Shown here: positions 59,186-64,000 of the stretch, in pieces | How the letters are laid out: every line of letters starts with the position of its first letter | Numbering within the stretch: position 1 is the first letter of the stretch | Assembly: GCA_937868205.1 (NCBI GenBank) | Contig: CALMMC010000124.1 | Coordinates: forward strand, 46,229-110,228 | DNA length: 64,000 nucleotides | Source of the DNA: JAAZPG01 sp012797375 | GTDB lineage: Bacteria; Acidobacteriota; Aminicenantia; Aminicenantales; UBA4085 | Reading direction: 5' to 3' | The notes under the pieces: model-generated | What the model was told of the DNA's origin: nothing | The model's database searches: none | What the model saw: the letters and a program-made list of their open reading frames with translations, nothing else | Translations under genes and position numbers: made by a program

Positions 59186-60031
59186 TCAGCCCCACCGGAG
59201 CTTCTCCTGAAGAAGGCCGAAATATCTTCGCTGCGGCGACGTCACCAGCCGGAGGACGTGATCTGCCTTCCGGATTTCGACGATGCCTTCGCTGTCCATC
59301 TCCCCGCCCCGCTGGCCGTCCAGAGTCAGGTACACTTCCTCGCCGGGCGTGCGGACCTCGATCCGGATGACGGAATCGGAGGAAACGACCGTCGGCCGGA
59401 ACGAAAGCGTATGGGGGCAGATCGGCGTCAGGAGGATCGCCGGCACGCTCGGCTGGAGGATCGGCCCGCCGGCCGAAAGCGAGTAAGCCGTGCTGCCGGT
59501 CGGCGTGGCCACCACCAGGCCGTCGGCCCGGAGAGCGGCGATTTCCAAACCGTTGACCGAGAGGACGTAATGGATCATCCGGGCCTTGGCCGCCTTATTG
59601 AAGACGATGTCGTTGAGGGTCAGCTCCGTTTTTTCCCGGAACGTCGTGGAGAGCATCATCCGCGGGCTGATGATGTCCGTCCGTCCCGAAAGAACGGCAT
59701 CCAGGGCGAGGGTCATTTCCGCCAGGGGGATTTCCGTCAGAAAACCGAGGCTCCCCAAGTTGACGCCCATGACCGGGACATCCGCCCGGGCGGCGGAGTG
59801 GGCGACGCTGAGAAACGTCCCGTCCCCTCCCAGGACCACGACCAAGTCGCAAGCGGCTGGAATGCTTTCGCGCGCCAGACCGTCGGCTCGGCCGACTTTT
59901 TCGGCCGCGGCCCGCTCCAGCACGGGCGTGATCCCCCGAGCCTCGAGAGCGGCGGTCAGGCCGGCGATCACCTCGGCCACTCCCGGAGCGTGGGGCTTGA
60001 TGACGATGCCGGCGCGCCGAACGGTCTTCAT
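59186..60031 (-). CDS. nadK: NAD kinase
   Basis: 281 residues. Makes NADP from NAD with ATP (or polyphosphate). The family signature [12 protein letters not shown] is at about residue 68, with [11 protein letters not shown] at about 95 and [17 protein letters not shown] (about 170), [11 protein letters not shown] (about 200) close behind; the C-terminal LDGQRGGEM also fits. The ATG overlaps the tlyA stop by four bases (ATGA), placing nadK in the dxs-tlyA-nadK unit. Confidence 0.96.
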   Translation of the reverse strand: MKTVRRAGIVIKPHAPGVAEVIAGLTAALEARGITPVLERAAAEKVGRADGLARESIPAACDLVVVLGGDGTFLSVAHSAARADVPVMGVNLGSLGFLTEIPLAEMTLALDAVLSGRTDIISPRMMLSTTFREKTELTLNDIVFNKAAKARMIHYVLSVNGLEIAALRADGLVVATPTGSTAYSLSAGGPILQPSVPAILLTPICPHTLSFRPTVVSSDSVIRIEVRTPGEEVYLTLDGQRGGEMDSEGIVEIRKADHVLRLVTSPQRRYFGLLQEKLRWG

Positions 60032-60873
60032 CCTTCATTTCCTCCCGGATCAGGATCCGCTTCCTTGACGGCCGCGGAAATCCATTCTAACACGCGGCCC
60101 GGGAGCGGTTCCACCGCCGGGGCGCTCAAGCCGAACCGCCCGAAAAATTCCACGTTGCCTTTCTGTCCGCGGGTGTTCAAGCGGATGAGTCCCGAAAGGA
60201 AGAATCCCGCCGCCCGGGCGCCCGCGGCCACGCGCCGCAGCACCCGGTTATGGATCTCCGGATTCCGGATGACGCCGCCTCGGCCGACGCTTCTCCTGTC
60301 CGCCTCGAATTGGGGCTTGATCAAGGAAAGAAGAATCGGCTCCTCCCCTCCGGCCGTCTCCCGGCCGCTCCTCAAGACGGCGGCCAAGGCCGGAAGGATC
60401 TTGAGAATCGAAATGAAGGAGACGTCCATGACAACCAGCCCGACCGGCTCGGGGAAATCCCCCGGTTGGAGGAGCCGGGCGTTTTTCTCGATCAAGGCGA
60501 CGCGCCGGTCCCGGCGCAGGCGATCGTCGATTTGCCGGACCGACACGTCCACGGCATAAACCCGGAGCGCTCCGCGCTGGAGAAGACAGTCGGTGAAACC
60601 GCCGGTGGAAACCCCGATGTCGGCGCAGACAAGCCCGCTCGGGGAAACACGGAAGGCGTCCAGCGCCTCGGCCAGCTTCAAGCCGCCGCGGCCGACATAC
60701 GGCCGGCCGGCCTTGAGGGAGAGGGGGACGTCGCCAGCCAGCGGCTCGCCGGCCTTTTCGATCTGGCGGCCCGCCGAGGCGACCCGGCCGGCCATGATTA
60801 AGGCCCGGGCCTTGGCGACGGAATCCGCCAAGCCGCGTTCCACCAGGAGCGCATCGGCGCGCGCTTTTTTCAT
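60028..60873 (-). CDS. tlyA: TlyA-family rRNA ribose 2'-O-methyltransferase
   Basis: 281 residues. An N-terminal S4 RNA-binding domain ([28 protein letters not shown], in two pieces, residues 4-60) is joined to a FtsJ-like SAM domain: [16 protein letters not shown] (about 78), [18 protein letters not shown] (motif I, about 105), [14 protein letters not shown] and [15 protein letters not shown] (about 160). The Asp-Lys-Lys-Glu-type residues and GRGGLKL support methylation of 16S/23S rRNA; TlyA is also reported as haemolysin-like in mycobacteria. The ATG at 60873 fits the family start; GTG at 60882 is an alternative. Confidence 0.92.
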   Translation of the reverse strand: MKKARADALLVERGLADSVAKARALIMAGRVASAGRQIEKAGEPLAGDVPLSLKAGRPYVGRGGLKLAEALDAFRVSPSGLVCADIGVSTGGFTDCLLQRGALRVYAVDVSVRQIDDRLRRDRRVALIEKNARLLQPGDFPEPVGLVVMDVSFISILKILPALAAVLRSGRETAGGEEPILLSLIKPQFEADRRSVGRGGVIRNPEIHNRVLRRVAAGARAAGFFLSGLIRLNTRGQKGNVEFFGRFGLSAPAVEPLPGRVLEWISAAVKEADPDPGGNEG

Positions 60874-60908
60874 GATTTTCACGAGGGGAGGGCGCCCCTC
60901 CGGGCCGT

Positions 60909-62834
60909 TCAGGACGTCGGTCCGCCGTCCTCCGTTTTCGCCAGCCGGCTGAAAAAAGACCGGAAGCCGGCCGCCAAGCCGTCGGCGTCAAGCCCGTACC
61001 GGCGGCGGAGCTGGCCGAGCTTCCCCACGGGGAACGTCTCGACCGGAAGACCGAAACACCGGATCGGGACGCCGTAAAGCCCGCGGCGGTTGATCAATTC
61101 CAGAACGGCGCTTCCAAAGCCGCCGGCCAGCACGCCCTCCTCGACGGTCGCGATCGCCCGGCCGGAACGGGCGAACCGGAGGATCAATTCTTCGTCCAAG
61201 GGCGCGCAAAATCTCGCGTCGGCGACGGAGAGACTGAGCCCTGCTCCCGCGGCGGCTGATTCCTTTTCGGCCCGTTCGGCCGCCTCCAGGGCCGGCAGAA
61301 CCATGCTTCCATAGGCCAGGACGAGATTCTCCCCGTCTTTGAGTATCTCCGCCTTTCCGAGAGGGATGTCTTTCCAGCCCGGTTCGGGAACCGCGCCCGT
61401 GATTTCGCCCTTGGGAAACCGGAGGGCCACCGGCCGGTCATAGCCGAACGCGGCTTTCAACATGTGCCGCATCTCGTTTTCGTCCCGGGGGGCCAGGAGA
61501 ACCATGTTCGGCATGTGCCGCAGATAAGCGATGTCGTTGACGCCCTGGTGGGTCGGGCCGTCGTCGGGAACGAGGCCGGCCCGGTCAAGGACGAAAACGA
61601 CGGGGAGCTTCTGGAGACAGACATCATGGTAAATCTGGTCGTAAGCCCGCTGGAGAAACGTCGAATAGATGGCGCACACCGGCCGCCGCCCTCCGGCCGC
61701 CAGGCCGGCGGCGAAATTGACGGCGTGCTGCTCGGCGATGCCCACGTCAAAAAACTGGGCCGGGCGCCGGGCGGCGAATTCCATCAAGCCGGTCCCCTCG
61801 CGCATGGCCGCGGTGATGGCCACGACCCGCTCATCCTCGCCGGCGATTCGGAGCAGGGTTTCCCCGAAGACCTCCGAGTAGGACGGATGGGTTCCGGAGA
61901 AAGCCGGCTCGCCGGACTCGACGTCGAACGGCGGAGCCCCGTGGAAATGCTCGGGGCTGTTTTGAGCCGGAGTGTAACCGCGGCCTTTCCGGGTCACGCA
62001 ATGAATCAGCACCGGCCCCTCGGCTTCTTTCTTGGCCCGTTCAAACACCTCCAAAAGCGAGGGAAGGCTGTGGCCCTGGACGGGTCCGACGTACCGCAGC
62101 CCGAGCTCTTCGAACACGAGTCCCGGGAAAAACGTCTTTTTGACCAATTCCTCGAGCCCGCGGCCGGCCCGGATGATCGCCCCGCCCACTCCCGGAACGG
62201 ATTTCAAAAGGGTTTTGGCCTTGTCCTTGACCCGGAGGTAATGCTGGCCCGAGGCCAGATAGCCGAGATACTTGGAGATGGCTCCGACGCTCTGAGAGAT
62301 CGACATCTCATTGTCGTTGAGGATGATGATCATCGGGATCCGCAGGTTGCCGATCTGGTTGAGGGCTTCCCAGGACACCCCGCCGGTGAGCGAGCCGTCC
62401 CCGACGACGGCGATGACCAGGCGGTTCTCTCCGGCCATGTCCCGGGCGACCGCCAGCCCCAGGGCGGCCGAGAGGGCCGTCGAGGCATGCCCGGTGTTGT
62501 AGGGATCATAGGGGCTTTCCTCGCGCGAGGGAAATCCGAGAAGCCCGCCTTCGCGGCGGAGGGTGCCGAACCGGTCCCGCCGCCCGGTGATGATTTTATG
62601 GGTGTAGGTCTGGTGGCCGACGTCCCAGACGATGAGATCCCGGGGGGCGTCGAACACTCGGTGGAGGGCCAACGTGAGCTCGACGACTCCCAAGTTGGAG
62701 GACAGATGGCCGCCGTTTCGGGAAACGACGTCGAGAATCTCAGCCCGGATCTCGACGGCCAGCCGGGACATATCGGCCAAGGACAGAGTCTTCAGGTCGG
62801 CCGGGGAGTCGATCGAGTCGAGGATTCTTTTCAT
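60909..62834 (-). CDS. dxs: 1-Deoxy-D-xylulose-5-phosphate synthase
   Basis: 641 residues. Thiamine-dependent first step of the MEP isoprenoid pathway. Seen are SNLGVVELTLALHRVFD (about 47), the ThDP-binding VVGDGSLTGGVSWEALNQIG (about 150) with NDNEMSIS (about 178), GHSLPSLLEVFE, the second-domain VLDRAGLVPDDGPTHQG (about 425) and the C-terminal VEEGVLAGGFGSAVLE (about 575). tlyA follows 35 bases later. The xseB-xseA genes lie upstream, separated by a 195-base gap with a promoter. Confidence 0.97.
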   Translation of the reverse strand: MKRILDSIDSPADLKTLSLADMSRLAVEIRAEILDVVSRNGGHLSSNLGVVELTLALHRVFDAPRDLIVWDVGHQTYTHKIITGRRDRFGTLRREGGLLGFPSREESPYDPYNTGHASTALSAALGLAVARDMAGENRLVIAVVGDGSLTGGVSWEALNQIGNLRIPMIIILNDNEMSISQSVGAISKYLGYLASGQHYLRVKDKAKTLLKSVPGVGGAIIRAGRGLEELVKKTFFPGLVFEELGLRYVGPVQGHSLPSLLEVFERAKKEAEGPVLIHCVTRKGRGYTPAQNSPEHFHGAPPFDVESGEPAFSGTHPSYSEVFGETLLRIAGEDERVVAITAAMREGTGLMEFAARRPAQFFDVGIAEQHAVNFAAGLAAGGRRPVCAIYSTFLQRAYDQIYHDVCLQKLPVVFVLDRAGLVPDDGPTHQGVNDIAYLRHMPNMVLLAPRDENEMRHMLKAAFGYDRPVALRFPKGEITGAVPEPGWKDIPLGKAEILKDGENLVLAYGSMVLPALEAAERAEKESAAAGAGLSLSVADARFCAPLDEELILRFARSGRAIATVEEGVLAGGFGSAVLELINRRGLYGVPIRCFGLPVETFPVGKLGQLRRRYGLDADGLAAGFRSFFSRLAKTEDGGPTS

Positions 62835-62928
62835 CGCGGGAAGGGGAGGTCAAGCGGAGCCCTTGATCCGCCTCCGTCCCGTTTTTCGGCCACTCATCCG
62901 GCGCATATCATCCTTCTCATAAAAGGTT

Positions 62929-62934
62929 ATTATA
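62929..62934 (-). promoter_or_regulatory. Putative extended -10 promoter of dxs
   Basis: A perfect TATAAT on the minus strand, preceded by TGT (extended -10 type), in an AT-rich spot about 95 bases before the dxs start. No good -35 box. The rest of the gap 62835-63029 holds nothing else that can be named. Confidence 0.45.
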
Positions 62935-63029
62935 ACATGAAATCCCGCCGCCGGGAGATCGGCAAACAGGCCTGATCCCCTCTCCGGAGAGAGCGGAAAG
63001 GCAAAGCGCGGCCCTCTTTTCCCCGGGAT

Positions 63030-63380
63030 TTAGAACGGAAGCTCGGAATCGTCGTCTTCCGTCCCGGTTTTCGGAGGGATTTTCCTCGAGGCGGGTCCCG
63101 GTTTGGCCACCGGCGGCTTTCCGCTTTCGGCCTCCTCCAGGCTGAAGGGCTCGGGATGAACCTCGCCGGCTTCGTCCTTCAAGAGGATCTCGATTTTTTT
63201 CTCGGCTTTGTCCAGCTCATTGCGGAGAAACCGGGAAAGCCTGACGCCCCGTTCGAACCGGGCGAGCGACTCGTTGAGGCTGAGGCCGCCTTTTTCCAGC
63301 TCCTCCACGACCCCTTCCAAGTCGGCTAAGGCCTTCTCAAAATCCAGATCCGGCTTCTTCGTTTTGTCCTTTTCTTTCAT
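63030..63380 (-). CDS. xseB: Exodeoxyribonuclease VII small subunit
   Basis: 116 residues, longer than the usual 75-85. Residues about 12-75 have the XseB helical hairpin: LDFEKALADLEGVVEELEKGGLSL as LEGVVEELEKG, SLNESLARFERGVRL and FLRNELDKAEKKIEILL. A Pro/Lys/Asp-rich tail of about 40 residues follows and ends in DDDSELPF, a form also seen in single-stranded-DNA-binding protein tails. The ATG overlaps the xseA stop (ATGA). Confidence 0.92.
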   Translation of the reverse strand: MKEKDKTKKPDLDFEKALADLEGVVEELEKGGLSLNESLARFERGVRLSRFLRNELDKAEKKIEILLKDEAGEVHPEPFSLEEAESGKPPVAKPGPASRKIPPKTGTEDDDSELPF

Positions 63381-64000
63381 GATGACCTCTCCCTTTCGTC
63401 CGGGACCGTGACCGGCCGGACCGGGTCGACCGTCCGCACGTCGGCGATGAATTCCCCCCGGTGGAACGAGACCGCGACCGCGTCCCCGGGCCGGAGGCTT
63501 TCCGCCCGGGTGACCGGAATCCGCGGCGTTCCTTCCTTCCAAACGACGGCATAGCCTTTCTTCAAGACATCAAGCGGGCTTAGGGCCTGGAGCGAAGCCG
63601 AAAGGCGCTCCCATTCGCTCATCCGTTTCGCCAATAACGCCCGAAATGCGCCGCCGATCCTCTCCTCGACCAGGGCCGCCCGGCCGGAGGCCTGGCCGAG
63701 CCGCCGGCCGAGAACGGCGGCCATGCGCCCGGCGGCCAGGACCGCCCGCGCTTTTCCGTCGGCGATTCTCCGGCGTTCCGCGTTCACCACATCGAACGCC
63801 CGCCCTTCCAGCTCATCGACGCGCTGCCCCAGCATCCAAAGGCGGCGCTGGAAACCCTCGAAGACGCCGTGCCGGGCGAGCTCGTCGACGCCGCCGCGGC
63901 GCGTCTGAAGGCCGAACCGGGCGGCCTGCCCCGCCCGGCGCCGGAGCTTGTCGATCCGCTCGGCGAACGTCTCCTCTTTTTCCACGACCATTTCGGCGGG
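63377..64000 (-). CDS. xseA: Exodeoxyribonuclease VII large subunit, C-terminal part
   Basis: The frame is open to the window edge at 64000, where it reads Pro-Ala-Glu before MVVEKEETFAERI, so the start lies outside and 208 codons are visible. The C-terminal half is recognisable: the long coiled region (FQRRLWMLGQRVDELEGR) and SPLDVLKKGYAVVWKEG followed by LRPGDAVAVSFHRGEF. Exo VII degrades single-stranded DNA in repair with XseB. The visible Met at 63991 is internal and not the start. Confidence 0.93.
   Translation of the reverse strand, partial: PAEMVVEKEETFAERIDKLRRRAGQAARFGLQTRRGGVDELARHGVFEGFQRRLWMLGQRVDELEGRAFDVVNAERRRIADGKARAVLAAGRMAAVLGRRLGQASGRAALVEERIGGAFRALLAKRMSEWERLSASLQALSPLDVLKKGYAVVWKEGTPRIPVTRAESLRPGDAVAVSFHRGEFIADVRTVDPVRPVTVPDERERSS

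Noticed and set aside
62937..62975. Tiny ATG-TGA frame of 12 codons upstream of dxs on the plus strand
   Set aside because: No ribosome site and opposite to the only gene it could regulate.
1..64000. CRISPR arrays, insertion sequences or toxin-antitoxin pairs
   Set aside because: No regularly spaced repeats, no transposase motifs and no small gene pairs of that type were seen on either strand.

Overview
The window is GC-rich, densely packed bacterial DNA with no intergenic gap over 300 bases, no rRNA or tRNA, no CRISPR array and no insertion sequence. LptD, LpxD, an LPS-type kinase, a heptose kinase and a GT9 transferase show a Gram-negative cell with an outer membrane and LPS. The gene style and an Aquifex-like signal-peptide subunit c are compatible with an Acidobacteriota/Aminicenantota-type uncultured bacterium, but this placement is an inference. 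Most recognisable promoters are ordinary -35/-10 pairs with a 17-base spacer.

Layout: 0-5.6 kb (minus) holds an exported-protein fragment, xerC, topA, dprA and a DUF1573 protein. 5.8-8.0 kb (plus) holds two exported proteins that are probably outer-membrane barrels. 8.0-12.0 kb (minus) is an LPS/glycan operon: methyltransferase, a degenerate glycosidase-like protein, a WaaP-like kinase and a glycosyltransferase. 12.2-17.0 kb (plus) holds a Trm112-like protein, a GT9 heptosyltransferase-like enzyme, an O-antigen-ligase-like protein, a PHP-domain protein and the heptose-7-phosphate kinase. 17.0-23.1 kb (minus) makes GDP-deoxyhexose (gmd, rmd) and dTDP-deoxyhexose (rfbA, rfbB, an rfbC-like gene), with purF embedded. 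23.2-25.4 kb (plus) is a second ligase/polymerase-like membrane protein.

25.4-44.5 kb (minus) is a surface polysaccharide locus: a PglF/CapD-type dehydratase, PglE-type aminotransferase, PglC-type initiating transferase and GNAT acetyltransferase (probably a diamino-sugar start), the CapE-CapF-CapG set for UDP-N-acetyl-L-fucosamine with a WbuB-like transferase, more transferases, a frameshifted methyltransferase, Wzy, a sulfotransferase, Wzx, Wzz, a small lipoprotein and a UDP-sugar dehydrogenase. The part at 35.4-37.5 kb is visibly AT-richer and looks acquired. lptD (44.7-46.9 kb) and WbpB/WlbA, WbpD/WlbB and WbpI/WlbD homologues (47.0-52.6 kb) follow; the latter fit UDP-ManNAc3NAcA synthesis.

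Between these lies a single 867-residue protein that joins a methylene-THF reductase barrel, a MetV-like cysteine domain and an AcsE/MtrH-like pterin methyltransferase: the methyl branch of one-carbon metabolism on one chain. 52.6-54.7 kb encodes only membrane parts of an F-type ATP synthase; its subunit c has a signal-peptide-like extension and the Gln/Glu/Thr/Tyr pattern of Na+-binding rotors. The right end has yihY, lpxD, trxB, trxA, a lone GT5-like half-domain, nadK, tlyA, dxs, xseB and the C-terminal part of xseA.
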